Assembly: GCA_029055345.1 (NCBI GenBank)
Contig: JAIDDJ010000033.1
Location: forward strand, 77,381-133,618
Length of the DNA: 56,238 nt
From: Muribaculaceae bacterium
GTDB lineage: Bacteria; Bacteroidota; Bacteroidia; Bacteroidales; Muribaculaceae
Direction of reading: 5' to 3'
The notes under the pieces: model-generated
The model's input: only the letters and a program-made list of their open reading frames with translations
Told to the model about the DNA's origin: nothing
The model's database searches: none
Program-made: the position numbers and the translations under genes
Shown: piece by piece, positions 24,093 to 32,696 of the stretch
Layout of the letters: every line of letters begins with the position of its first letter
Numbering within the stretch: the stretch's first letter is position 1

Positions 24093-25814
24093 ATGGCCAC
24101 TGACACACAAATGATTGTGCAGCAAAAAGTAGAATTGCTGCGAGATAAGGCCTGGGCGCGTTGGACGGCGCTCGGTCTTCTTGCATTCGCAATGTTCTGT
24201 TCGTATATCTTTATGGATATACTTTCACCTATCAAGGATCTCCTGCAGTCTACCCGTGGTTGGGATTCCACCGCGTTCGGAACGATGCAAGGTTCTGAAA
24301 CTTTCCTGAATGTATTTATCTTCTTCCTCATCTTTGCCGGTATTATTCTTGACAAGATGGGCGTGCGGTTCACTGCCGTTCTTTCGGGAGCGGTGATGCT
24401 GGTAGGTGCCGTTATCAACTGGTATGCGCTGACAGATGCTTTTCAGGGGTCATCGCTCGATGTGTGGTTCACCGACCATCTTAATTATATTCCCGGATTC
24501 GATGAACTCGGGATTTCTCCGTTCTATAAGGGAATGCCTGCTTCCGCCAAATTCTCAGCTGTAGGATTCATGATTTTCGGCTGCGGTGTCGAAATGGCAG
24601 GTATTACAGTAAGTCGCGGCATTGTTAAATGGTTCAAGGGTAGAGAAATGGCTCTTGCAATGGGTTCCGAGATGGCTCTTGCCCGGCTTGGTGTGGCTAC
24701 GTGTATGATTTTCTCCCCCATGTTTGCTGAGCTCGGCGGCGATATCAGTGTTTCCCGTTCGGTGGCATTCGCTGTGGTTCTGTTGATGGTCGCTCTGATC
24801 ATGTTCATTGTCTATTTCTTTATGGACAAGAAACTCGATGAGCAATCTGGTGAAGCAGAAGAGAAGGATGAACCCTTCAAGGTGTCGGATATAGGTAAAA
24901 TCCTTTCAAGCTGGGCTTTCTGGGTCGTTGCTCTCCTCTGCGTTCTCTATTACTCAGCTATCTTCCCGTTCCAGAAATATGCTGTCAATATGCTGCAGTG
25001 TAACCTCAGCTTTACTGATGTTGCGCCGGAGTCTTTCTGGGCTTCCGACACGGTGACTGTGATTCAATATATTATAATGATTGTTGTGGCCGTTGCCTCA
25101 TTTGCAAGCAATTTCTCCAAAAACAAGACAATGAAGTCTGCCATGCTGGTTACAGCTATTGTGGCTCTCGTGATATATTGCTACATGGGCTTCATGCGCC
25201 AGTCGGCGGCTGCTATCTTCGCCGTGTTCCCACTTCTGGCCGTCGGGATCACTCCGATTCTCGGTAATTACGTGGATTATAAGGGAAAAGCTGCCACTAT
25301 GCTTATTCTCGGCTCGCTTCTCCTTATATTGTGTCATCTCACATTCGCATTCATACTGCCTATGTTCAAGGATAGCCCGGTCGGGGGTGTGATTGTTGCT
25401 TATGTGACAATTCTCGTTCTCGGGGCCTCGTTCTCATTGGTGCCCGCTTCCCTTTGGCCAAGCGTTCCCAAACTGGTGGATGCTAAAATCATCGGTTCGG
25501 CGTATGCTCTCATTTTCTGGATTCAGAACATCGGTCTATGGCTCTTCCCGATGCTTATCGGAAAGATCCTTACAAATACAAATCCGGATATAGAAATTAA
25601 GCTCGCAAATCATACCCTCACTCCGGAGGAGGCAGCTGTAAGTTACGATTATACTTGGCCGCTCGTAATGCTTGCGTGTCTCGGTGTGGCTGCTCTAATC
25701 CTTGGTTTTGTTCTTAAAGCCGTCGATAAAAAGAAAAATCTCGGCCTCGAACTTCCCAATATCCAGACTGAGAAAGAGGCTGAAGAGGCTGAGGTGCTGG
25801 ATGCCGAACTATAA
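24093..25814 (+). CDS. Major facilitator transporter, MFSD1-like
   Basis: A 573-residue membrane protein with about 12 helices, longer than typical bacterial MFS proteins. The SYIFMDILSPIKDLLQST start, the FLIFAGIILDKMGVRFTAVLSG loop between helices 2 and 3, and the SRGIVKWFKGREMALAMGSEMALARLG segment resemble MFSD1-type carriers, whose animal member exports dipeptides from lysosomes. A 60-residue insertion between helices 3 and 4 and an acidic C-terminal tail are present. The substrate is not known; a peptide or organic anion is a guess. It is transcribed alone. Confidence 0.8.
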   Translation: MATDTQMIVQQKVELLRDKAWARWTALGLLAFAMFCSYIFMDILSPIKDLLQSTRGWDSTAFGTMQGSETFLNVFIFFLIFAGIILDKMGVRFTAVLSGAVMLVGAVINWYALTDAFQGSSLDVWFTDHLNYIPGFDELGISPFYKGMPASAKFSAVGFMIFGCGVEMAGITVSRGIVKWFKGREMALAMGSEMALARLGVATCMIFSPMFAELGGDISVSRSVAFAVVLLMVALIMFIVYFFMDKKLDEQSGEAEEKDEPFKVSDIGKILSSWAFWVVALLCVLYYSAIFPFQKYAVNMLQCNLSFTDVAPESFWASDTVTVIQYIIMIVVAVASFASNFSKNKTMKSAMLVTAIVALVIYCYMGFMRQSAAAIFAVFPLLAVGITPILGNYVDYKGKAATMLILGSLLLILCHLTFAFILPMFKDSPVGGVIVAYVTILVLGASFSLVPASLWPSVPKLVDAKIIGSAYALIFWIQNIGLWLFPMLIGKILTNTNPDIEIKLANHTLTPEEAAVSYDYTWPLVMLACLGVAALILGFVLKAVDKKKNLGLELPNIQTEKEAEEAEVLDAEL

Positions 25815-25885
25815 TTGTTCATTCTGTTAAAGAACTCATTCTAAGATCATATCCCATTTTTACGGGAATGTGTCTAATGATATCA

Positions 25886-25924
25886 TGCAGGGCTCTGTTA
25901 TCGGATGCCCTGCATTTTTTTTTA
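25886..25924 (+). terminator. Intrinsic terminator of the MFSD1-like gene
   Basis: TGCAGGGC/GCCCTGCA hairpin followed by nine T. Confidence 0.9.
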
Positions 25925-25969
25925 TCTGGTGCGATACGTCATTAAGGCGGTGTTCTACGTTATAATATT

Positions 25970-26911
25970 ATGAAATTACTTGAAATTCGCAGAATTCTTG
26001 CAGTTTGGAATTGCCTTGCTTTATTTTGTGTCATAGGGTCTGCTGAAACCGTGTCACAAAAGCAGGCTTCCCGTATTGCCGAGAATTTCTTTAACGCCGC
26101 TTACGGGCAATATATGTCTGCTCCGAAAATGGTATGGAACGGTAGGCAATTGACCACCGACCGATTGTTTGCACCCTTTTATATATACAATCATCCTGCC
26201 GGAGGATTTGTGATTGTTGCTGCGGATACAAAGGCATTCCCTATATTAGGTTACAGCCGGACATCGAAGTTTGATCGTGCGAAACTTACTCCGGCAGAAG
26301 AAGAATTACTTTCGCGTTACGCACATGAGATTGAATTGATTCGGTACGATTCCAGAATGCCGGTTAGGGCTGATGAAGCATGGACCAATATACCGGCTTA
26401 TATCGACAAGGTTCTTAATAACCCATATGCATCTGCGGAATTCGCATCTCTTTCTGACGAATCAAGAGATGCCATAGAAGAAATTGACCGACGGAACAAT
26501 AGTATAATGATGCCCTCGGCTATTGAGTTTCAGTTATACAGGCCGGAGTATTTTAAAAATCATACTCTGGATGATGTCACGGAGCAAGAAGACATTCCGT
26601 TCGAATTGTTCGATAGCTTTATGGATGAAATCAAGGCTGAGGAGCGTTCGCGTCAGGCCGCTCTTGAAGAAATCCTGTCTCCATCGAAGCCGATTGTGTC
26701 TACTCTCGGAGGGGCCCATTATTCAGTCAGCTTCCCCGATAATATCGTTCTTGCGAGAGTCTTTTCTGTTCAGGGTGCCCGTCAAATGGAAAAGTATTTC
26801 AAGAAAACCAACGTGCTAAATCTTGATCTTTCTTCTCTTGTACCCGGTTACTATATTCTGTTTGTAATAGATGAGAACGGAAAAGTATATGGTATAAAAC
26901 TGCCGAGATAA
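25970..26911 (+). CDS. Secreted C10-protease prodomain-like protein with T9SS C-terminal signal, no protease domain
   Basis: 313 residues. A signal peptide ends near IGSAE. Residues of about 30-110 match the propeptide of streptopain-type C10 proteases (QASRIAENFF..., then PFYIYNHPAGGFVIVAADTKAFPILGYS). No catalytic Cys/His domain follows; the middle 110 residues are charged and helical. The last 75 residues look like a type IX secretion sorting domain (VFSVQGARQME..., then LDLSSLVPGYYILFVIDENGKVYGIKL). Free prodomains such as Streptococcus Spi and the Bacteroides fragilis Bfi proteins inhibit C10 proteases, so an inhibitor role is plausible. Alternatively it is the decayed shell of a protease. 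Confidence 0.75.
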   Translation: MKLLEIRRILAVWNCLALFCVIGSAETVSQKQASRIAENFFNAAYGQYMSAPKMVWNGRQLTTDRLFAPFYIYNHPAGGFVIVAADTKAFPILGYSRTSKFDRAKLTPAEEELLSRYAHEIELIRYDSRMPVRADEAWTNIPAYIDKVLNNPYASAEFASLSDESRDAIEEIDRRNNSIMMPSAIEFQLYRPEYFKNHTLDDVTEQEDIPFELFDSFMDEIKAEERSRQAALEEILSPSKPIVSTLGGAHYSVSFPDNIVLARVFSVQGARQMEKYFKKTNVLNLDLSSLVPGYYILFVIDENGKVYGIKLPR

Positions 26912-27001
26912 TATTGAAATGAAATCAGATATGTTAAGACCTCATAAAATAATATTTATTTAATTTGGTCTAAATCAGAATGTTCTTGATATATTAGAAT
27001 T

Positions 27002-27274
27002 ATGAAACTTATAGAATCCAAATTAGTTGCATGGTTTGCCCTTCTTTTGGTGATTGCTCTTGTCGTTATGGCTATGTTGCTCGGGACGCCTTGGTGGGGT
27101 TTTATAGCTATATTTTTCTGTTTTTTAGGAATCTTTGCGCATCTTGCATCGCTTTATCTTAGAAAAATGAGTAAGGTTGCTTCCGCCAAACTTGAACAAT
27201 GCGCCCTGGTTCTAATTATCCTCTCCATAATTGGTTTCATTGCAGAATACATTATCTATAATTTTGCAATGTGA
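27002..27274 (+). CDS. Small three-helix membrane protein, unknown function
   Basis: 90 residues with three hydrophobic helices (about 8-28, 31-51, 66-87) and a basic loop LRKMSKVASAK between the second and third. The ATG start and even hydrophobicity make it a credible gene. It sits alone between the prodomain protein and the convergent YciO-like gene. No family recognised. Confidence 0.6.
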   Translation: MKLIESKLVAWFALLLVIALVVMAMLLGTPWWGFIAIFFCFLGIFAHLASLYLRKMSKVASAKLEQCALVLIILSIIGFIAEYIIYNFAM

Positions 27275-27351
27275 TGACAGGGCGCAGGTTGTATTCTTTA
27301 AAGAAAGGTTCGTAAGTATCGCACTTATATTTGATGTGATTGTTTGACGCC

Positions 27352-27954
27352 TCATTCAAGTATGCCGATGCCCTGCCTGATGATTACAGGCTCACCGGAA
27401 GTGCAATCCACAATGGTCGACACGGCTATTTTCCCCGGATCTCCCTCTACTATAAAATCGACCTTCCCTTCATAACTCTCGCTGATTAACTCGGGATTCA
27501 CAGCATAGTCTTCATCGGCATATTCTATGCTTGTTGTAATCAGAGGCTTCTCAAGAGTAGCGGCAAGTCGGCGACAAAATTCCAGTTCCGGAATCCTTAT
27601 TCCTACTGTCTTACGCCCTTTGAAAGCTTTCGGAAGTTTGGAGGCACTTCTGAATAACCATGTGAATGCTCCGGGGCAAAATGTCTTCAATAGTTTGAAG
27701 CCGGTATTTTCTATCCTTGCATATTCCGATGCCATTGAAATGTCGGAGCAAATAATGGAAAGATTGGTTTTATCAGGATTGATGTTCTTTATCCGACAGA
27801 TATTTTCCACGGTCTTTGAATTGAGCGCGTTCCCCACGATGGCATACATCGTGTCGGTGGGGACGATACCCGTTTCGCCATCCTCAAGACGCTGGGATAT
27901 TTCTCGCAGTTGACGCTCCGAAGCCTCGTTGTTCCAGATTTTTATTCTTTCCAT
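27352..27954 (-). CDS. YrdC/Sua5-fold protein, closest to YciO
   Basis: 200 residues of the YrdC fold. PTDTMYAIVGNALN at 33-46, the ICRIKNINPDK basic loop and the KTVGIRIPE strand align with E. coli YciO, as do the final PVIIRQGIG residues. True threonylcarbamoyl-AMP synthases (TsaC/Sua5) usually have a TSAN motif; here it is TTSIEY. The protein may therefore not make the t6A precursor, although in Bacteroidales this paralogue is often annotated as a Sua5-type factor. No promoter was identified, and it is convergent with the small membrane gene at 27002. Confidence 0.85.
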   Translation of the reverse strand: MERIKIWNNEASERQLREISQRLEDGETGIVPTDTMYAIVGNALNSKTVENICRIKNINPDKTNLSIICSDISMASEYARIENTGFKLLKTFCPGAFTWLFRSASKLPKAFKGRKTVGIRIPELEFCRRLAATLEKPLITTSIEYADEDYAVNPELISESYEGKVDFIVEGDPGKIAVSTIVDCTSGEPVIIRQGIGILE

Positions 27955-28018
27955 AATTATTTAGTGTCAGTGAGTGGAAGCACACACATAATTTTCCGCG
28001 AAAATACGGAATTTTTTG

Positions 28019-28026
28019 TAATTTTG
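28019..28026 (+). promoter_or_regulatory. -7 promoter box (TAATTTTG) of the mtnN-mazG-topB unit
   Basis: TAATTTTGTAG lies 27 bases upstream of the ATG at 28054. Confidence 0.6.
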
Positions 28027-28053
28027 TAGTTTAAATAAAGAAAAATTTTAGTT

Positions 28054-28743
28054 ATGAAAATTGCCATTATCGTAGCTATGCAGAAAGAGCTGGATTTAAT
28101 TCTCTCTCAATTAGGGGATTATGAAGTCAGCTCTGCAGGAGAGTCAAAAGTTTATACAGGTCATGAAGGTAATAACGAGTATATTGTCACCACATGTGGT
28201 ATAGGTAAAGTTAATGCGGCTCTGCAGACACAGAACATAATCGATGAATTTCATCCTGATTTCGTAATCAATACCGGAGTTGCCGGTGGTCTTGATCCAT
28301 TAATGGCGATAGGGTCGATTCTTGTTGCCGACAGTGTGGCTTATCATGATGTATGGTGCGGCCCATCCACTGTTGTTGGCCAAGCCGATGGCTGTCCTCT
28401 ATTCTTCAAGCCTTCGCCCGATGGAATAAAGCTAATGGAAAATATAGCTGATGAGTCTGATCTTAATATAAAGTTCGGTCTATTATGCAGTGGGGATAGA
28501 TTTATCAGCCGTCCGGAAGAAGTCAGCGTTATCAAGGAGCATTTCCCTTCCGCTTTCGGGTGCGATATGGAATCCGCTGCAATTGCCCACACCTGCTATA
28601 GGAATAATGTTCCTTTCATGATTATAAGAGTCATGAGCGATATGCCCGGTGGCGGCGAGAATATTTCCGAATATCGCAGTTTCTGGTCGGACGCTCCTGC
28701 ACGGACGTTCCAGGTCGTTTCTTATTTAATTTCAAAGCTCTGA
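28054..28743 (+). CDS. mtnN: 5'-methylthioadenosine/S-adenosylhomocysteine nucleosidase
   Basis: Cleaves adenine from methylthioadenosine and S-adenosylhomocysteine, clearing products of SAM use. The 229-residue protein starts KIAIIVAMQKELDLIL, and CGIGKVNAALQTQ, the NTGVAGG nucleoside pocket and DMESAAIAHTC (base and ribose recognition) follow in order. The Asp in RVMSDMPGG is the expected catalytic acid. It begins an operon with mazG (5-base gap) and topB. Confidence 0.95.
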   Translation: MKIAIIVAMQKELDLILSQLGDYEVSSAGESKVYTGHEGNNEYIVTTCGIGKVNAALQTQNIIDEFHPDFVINTGVAGGLDPLMAIGSILVADSVAYHDVWCGPSTVVGQADGCPLFFKPSPDGIKLMENIADESDLNIKFGLLCSGDRFISRPEEVSVIKEHFPSAFGCDMESAAIAHTCYRNNVPFMIIRVMSDMPGGGENISEYRSFWSDAPARTFQVVSYLISKL

Positions 28744-28748
28744 TTGTC

Positions 28749-29543
28749 ATGGCCCATACTAAAGAAGAAAAATTGAAAGCTTTCGGCGATTTCCTCGATG
28801 TGCTCGACACATTGAGAGTCAAATGCCCATGGGATAGAAAGCAGACCAACGAGTCTTTGCGTCCCAATACAATTGAAGAGGTTTATGAGTTATGCGATGC
28901 CTTGATGGCTTCCGATGACCTCAACATTTGCAAGGAATTGGGAGATGTGCTTCTGCATGTGGCTTTTTATGCAAAGATAGGGGAGGAGAAAGGTAGTTTT
29001 GATATGGCCGATGTCTGCCGGAGATTGACTGATAAACTTATTTTCCGCCATCCGCATATTTACGGAGAAGTCACTGCGGATACTCCCGAGCAGGTGTCGC
29101 AGAACTGGGAGAAAATCAAGCAGAAAGAGAAGGAGGGAAATAAGAGTGTACTTGCCGGTGTTCCTTCAGCTTTGCCTGCGCTTATAAAGGCAAAGAGAAT
29201 CCAGGAAAAAGCGAGGAATGTCGGGTTTGATTGGGAAAAACGCGAGGATGTATGGGATAAGGTAAAGGAAGAGGTGGCCGAGGTTGAGCAGGAAATGTCT
29301 TCTAATGCGGAAAATGAAAGTAACCATAACCTCGAAGCTGAATTCGGCGATCTGCTCTTTGCTGTGATTAATGCCGCCCGTCTATATGGCGTTGATCCGG
29401 AGAATGCCCTTGAACACACCAATCGTAAATTCATTGGCAGATTTAATTATATCGAGCGCAAATTGAAGGAATCCGGTCGTTCGTTTGAGGACGTTTCCCT
29501 TGAGCAGATGGAAGAATTGTGGCAGGAGGCCAAAAGCAAATGA
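28749..29543 (+). CDS. mazG: Nucleoside triphosphate pyrophosphohydrolase MazG
   Basis: Hydrolyses (d)NTPs to monophosphates and PPi, a house-cleaning role. The 264 residues hold two MazG domains. The N-terminal one carries CPWDRKQTNESL and the metal motif EEVYELCDAL with ELGDVL; the C-terminal one carries EEVAEVEQEM and EFGDLLFAVINAAR. Its stop overlaps the topB ATG by four bases. Confidence 0.96.
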   Translation: MAHTKEEKLKAFGDFLDVLDTLRVKCPWDRKQTNESLRPNTIEEVYELCDALMASDDLNICKELGDVLLHVAFYAKIGEEKGSFDMADVCRRLTDKLIFRHPHIYGEVTADTPEQVSQNWEKIKQKEKEGNKSVLAGVPSALPALIKAKRIQEKARNVGFDWEKREDVWDKVKEEVAEVEQEMSSNAENESNHNLEAEFGDLLFAVINAARLYGVDPENALEHTNRKFIGRFNYIERKLKESGRSFEDVSLEQMEELWQEAKSK

Positions 29544-31348
29544 TTCTATGCATCACGGAGAAACCAAGCGTTGCCAAGGATATTGCCAAAGTGATTGGCG
29601 CCTCGGCTGTTCGTCCCGGTTTTTATGAAGGCAACGGTTACTGCGTCACATGGACATATGGTCATCTCTGCGAGTTAAAGGAGCCTGCTGACTATTTCCC
29701 TCAATGGAAAAGATGGGCCCTGTCGCTTCTCCCTATGATTCCCCCAAAATTCGGAATCAGAATAATCGATGACAAAGGTATCGAACGGCAATTCAAAGTG
29801 ATTCGCGATTTGATTGGGAAAGCCGATGAAATTATAAATTGCGGTGATGCCGGTCAGGAAGGTGAGCTTATTCAAAGATGGGTAATGCAGAAAGCAGGCT
29901 GTGCGATTCCGGTGAAGCGCTTGTGGGTCAGCTCGCTCACTGATGATGCCATAAAGGATGGGTTCAAACATCTTAAAGACCAGAAGGATTACCACCTGCT
30001 GTATATGGCCGGACTTTGCCGTGCCATTGGTGATTGGCTTCTCGGCATCAATGCAACCCGCCTTTATTCTTTAAAATATGGCGGGGAAGGCCAGATTCTC
30101 TCCGTCGGACGAGTGCAGACCCCTACGCTCGCACTCGTAGTGTCAAGGCAAAAGGAAATTGAGGAATTCGTTCCTAAGGATTCCTGGGAAATTCGCACCA
30201 AATATCGTGATGTAGTTTTTACGTCAGGACTTAAACCTTTTGATGATGAGGAAAGCGCTAAAAAAGTCCTCGACGCTATTAAGGATGTGCCTTTTCAGAT
30301 CACTGACATCTCTGTCAAAAAAGGGAAAGAGGCTCCTCCGCGACTTTTCGACCTCACTTCTCTGCAAGTAGAGTGTAACAAGAAGTATGGCATGGGGGCC
30401 GAACTTACGCTCCGCACTATCCAGTCGCTATATGAAAAAAAACTGACTACTTACCCGCGTGTGGACACCACATATCTCACTGAGGATATCTATCCAAAAT
30501 GTCCCGGAATCCTCTCCTCGCTGAAACCCTATGCTAATCTTACTGCACCGTTGGCCGGTTCGCGTCTGAGGAAAAGCAAGAAAGTGTTCGATAACTCTAA
30601 AGTGACAGACCACCATGCCATAATTCCGACAGGACAACCACTCCCTAATGGTTTGTCTGTGGATGAAAAACGTGTGTTTCACGCTATCGCCCTAAGGTTT
30701 ATCGCGGCCTTTTATCCTGATTGCGTTTATGAACAGACATCAGTTTCGGCAAAAGTAGATAAGACTGCGTTCAAGGCTACCGGCAGAGTGATTCTCGATA
30801 ACGGATGGAAGGCTGTTTATGGTAAAAGTCAGGATTCAGACAGTAGCGATAGTTCCGGTGACACTGAGGTTATGCCTCGTTTTGAAGTCGGAGAATCCGG
30901 ACAGCATTCCCCCTTTCTTGGAAAGAAAACTTCACAGCCGCCTAAATATTTTACGGAAGGAACCTTGCTGAAGGCTATGGAAACTGCGGGCTCGACGGTT
31001 GACGATGAAGATTTGCGCGAATCATTGAAAGCTAACGGTATAGGACGCCCTTCAACGCGAGCAGCAATTATTCAGACACTTTATAAACGCGGCTATATAC
31101 GTAAAGAAAAGAAGTCTCTCCGTGCCACTCAGGCCGGAATAGACCTCGTGGGGATTATTAAGGAGGAACTTCTGAAGAGTGCCAAATTGACCGGAATCTG
31201 GGAATCCCGGCTCCGTCAAATCGAGCGTGGAACTTATGAACCCGATGAATTTATCAATCAGTTGAAACTGATGATTACTGATATTACTTCAGCTGTTATA
31301 CGTGACCCCTCGAGAAGAATAATCGAAACAAATCAGAATCAGAAATGA
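29540..31348 (+). CDS. topB: DNA topoisomerase III
   Basis: A type IA topoisomerase of 602 residues starting at ATG 29540 (MILCITEKPSVAKDIAKVI), overlapping mazG in ATGA. The N-terminal Toprim domain has TEKPS and the acidic GDAGQEGEL. The catalytic tyrosine is Y305 in TTYPRVDT. GIGRPSTRAAI in the C-terminal part is also typical. It lacks an obvious zinc-finger tail, which matches topoisomerase III rather than I. It relaxes negative supercoils and decatenates DNA. It is followed by a small cysteine-rich membrane peptide gene overlapping in ATGA. Confidence 0.96.
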   Translation: MILCITEKPSVAKDIAKVIGASAVRPGFYEGNGYCVTWTYGHLCELKEPADYFPQWKRWALSLLPMIPPKFGIRIIDDKGIERQFKVIRDLIGKADEIINCGDAGQEGELIQRWVMQKAGCAIPVKRLWVSSLTDDAIKDGFKHLKDQKDYHLLYMAGLCRAIGDWLLGINATRLYSLKYGGEGQILSVGRVQTPTLALVVSRQKEIEEFVPKDSWEIRTKYRDVVFTSGLKPFDDEESAKKVLDAIKDVPFQITDISVKKGKEAPPRLFDLTSLQVECNKKYGMGAELTLRTIQSLYEKKLTTYPRVDTTYLTEDIYPKCPGILSSLKPYANLTAPLAGSRLRKSKKVFDNSKVTDHHAIIPTGQPLPNGLSVDEKRVFHAIALRFIAAFYPDCVYEQTSVSAKVDKTAFKATGRVILDNGWKAVYGKSQDSDSSDSSGDTEVMPRFEVGESGQHSPFLGKKTSQPPKYFTEGTLLKAMETAGSTVDDEDLRESLKANGIGRPSTRAAIIQTLYKRGYIRKEKKSLRATQAGIDLVGIIKEELLKSAKLTGIWESRLRQIERGTYEPDEFINQLKLMITDITSAVIRDPSRRIIETNQNQK

Positions 31349-31536
31349 CTCTTTCCCCAAAAACACAGTTAATTATTGTTTTAATAATTCTCGCCGCTAT
31401 AGCCGTCTGGATTATTTGGAAATTAGTGTCAAAAAAAGGTGCTGACAATTCAGCGTGTATGGGTTGCTCCCTTTCGGAAATGTGTGACAAGAAGAATTTA
31501 GAGCCTTCAAAACGAAAGTCATCGGGCTGCAAGTGA
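31345..31536 (+). CDS. Small Cys-rich membrane protein (FeoB-associated type)
   Basis: 63 residues. One membrane helix at about 8-27 is followed by a cytoplasmic tail with CMGCSLSEMC and a terminal Cys-Lys. This layout matches the FeoB-associated Cys-rich membrane proteins, usually encoded next to the ferrous iron transporter. Here it is instead coupled to topB by ATGA overlap and no feo gene is in the window. The cysteines may bind a metal; that is inference. Confidence 0.75.
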   Translation: MTLSPKTQLIIVLIILAAIAVWIIWKLVSKKGADNSACMGCSLSEMCDKKNLEPSKRKSSGCK

Positions 31537-31576
31537 TTTTTTTTACTTTATTGACTCTTATTAAGCGAATATTTGC

Positions 31577-31584
31577 TATATTTG
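31577..31584 (+). promoter_or_regulatory. -7 promoter box (TATATTTG) of the nrnA unit
   Basis: TATATTTGCAAA ends 18 bases before the ATG at 31603. Confidence 0.6.
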
Positions 31585-31602
31585 CAAATTGAACGAAACA
31601 GA

Positions 31603-32652
31603 ATGAGAAATTTACTGAATCCTGATACAGTTCGTAGGTTCAAAAAATTAGTGGAAAAGCATGATCATATCGTGCTTACGTGCCATATGCGCCCCGATGG
31701 AGATGCTGTCGGAAGCGTGCTGGGCCTTTGGCATTTGCTTAAGGTGTTAGGCAAAAATGCCTCTGTTGTTGTGCCCGACCGGATACCGAGATCGCTCCAG
31801 TTCCTTCCCGGAGTCAGGGAAATAGCCGTATATACTCAATATGATCCTTATTGTTCACGGCTGATTTCCGAGGCTGAACTGATTATCATGTGTGATTTCA
31901 ACACTGCCACGCGTCAGGGTGAACTCACACCCCTGATTCAAAACGCCACATGCGATAAGGTGCTGATTGATCATCATCTTTATCCCGATATCCCCGCTGA
32001 CGTGGTCTTCTCTTTCCCGGATTTATCTTCTACATGTGAACTCGTTTGCCGGCTCATAGCTTCTTGTGGCTGGTTCAATCTTGTCGATACCAATGGTGCA
32101 ACTTGTATATTGGCCGGAATTATTACCGATACCCAGAATTTTACGGTAAATTGTAACGATCCGGAAATCTATGAGATAATGATGCGTCTCCTTGAAAAAG
32201 ATGTCGATAAGAAAAGAATCGTGGATGAGGCTTTGAAATCGACTTCTTTTGATGCGCTGCGGTTGAATAGCTTTGCGATTCTTAACAGGCTTACGATATT
32301 CGAAAAAAGCCGATGCGCCCTCATTGCTCTTTCTAAAGAGGATTTGGCAAAATTCAATTACCAGAAAGGTGATACGGAAGGACTCGTGAACGAACCGCTA
32401 AATATCAGAGGCATAGTCTACAGCATATTCATGAGGGAGGATCCTGACTGTATTAAGGTTTCTGCCAGAAGCAAAGCGGATTTCCCGGTCTCCCGCATTT
32501 GCACGGATTTATTTGGGGGTGGTGGTCATCTCATGGCTGCTGGGGGAGAATTCAAGGGTACGCTGGAAGACTGCAAAAATGTTTTAGTAGACCACATGGC
32601 GGATTATGATAAGTTTCTTCCAAAAAAAATCGAAAAATTGGACATTGGTTAA
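31603..32652 (+). CDS. nrnA: DHH/DHHA1 phosphoesterase (NrnA-like)
   Basis: 349 residues from ATG 31603 (MRNLLNPDTV). The DHH domain carries HMRPDGDAVGS, MCDFNT and the DHH motif in IDHHLYP. The C-terminal DHHA1 domain has the glycine-rich FGGGGHLMAAGGEF. NrnA proteins degrade short RNA oligomers (including pGpG) and dephosphorylate pAp. All metal ligands appear intact. It begins a run with a DUF4827 lipoprotein gene 44 bases on. Confidence 0.93.
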   Translation: MRNLLNPDTVRRFKKLVEKHDHIVLTCHMRPDGDAVGSVLGLWHLLKVLGKNASVVVPDRIPRSLQFLPGVREIAVYTQYDPYCSRLISEAELIIMCDFNTATRQGELTPLIQNATCDKVLIDHHLYPDIPADVVFSFPDLSSTCELVCRLIASCGWFNLVDTNGATCILAGIITDTQNFTVNCNDPEIYEIMMRLLEKDVDKKRIVDEALKSTSFDALRLNSFAILNRLTIFEKSRCALIALSKEDLAKFNYQKGDTEGLVNEPLNIRGIVYSIFMREDPDCIKVSARSKADFPVSRICTDLFGGGGHLMAAGGEFKGTLEDCKNVLVDHMADYDKFLPKKIEKLDIG

Positions 32653-32696
32653 TAGCTCTGAATCCTGAAAGAGTGCAACCTTCTCAATTGAAAAAG

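Noticed and set aside
26938..26975. AGACCTCATAAAATAA resembling the end of the 23071 element
   Set aside because: Only about 12 bases match and no second arm or internal sequence follows; it could be a remnant, but the evidence is too thin.
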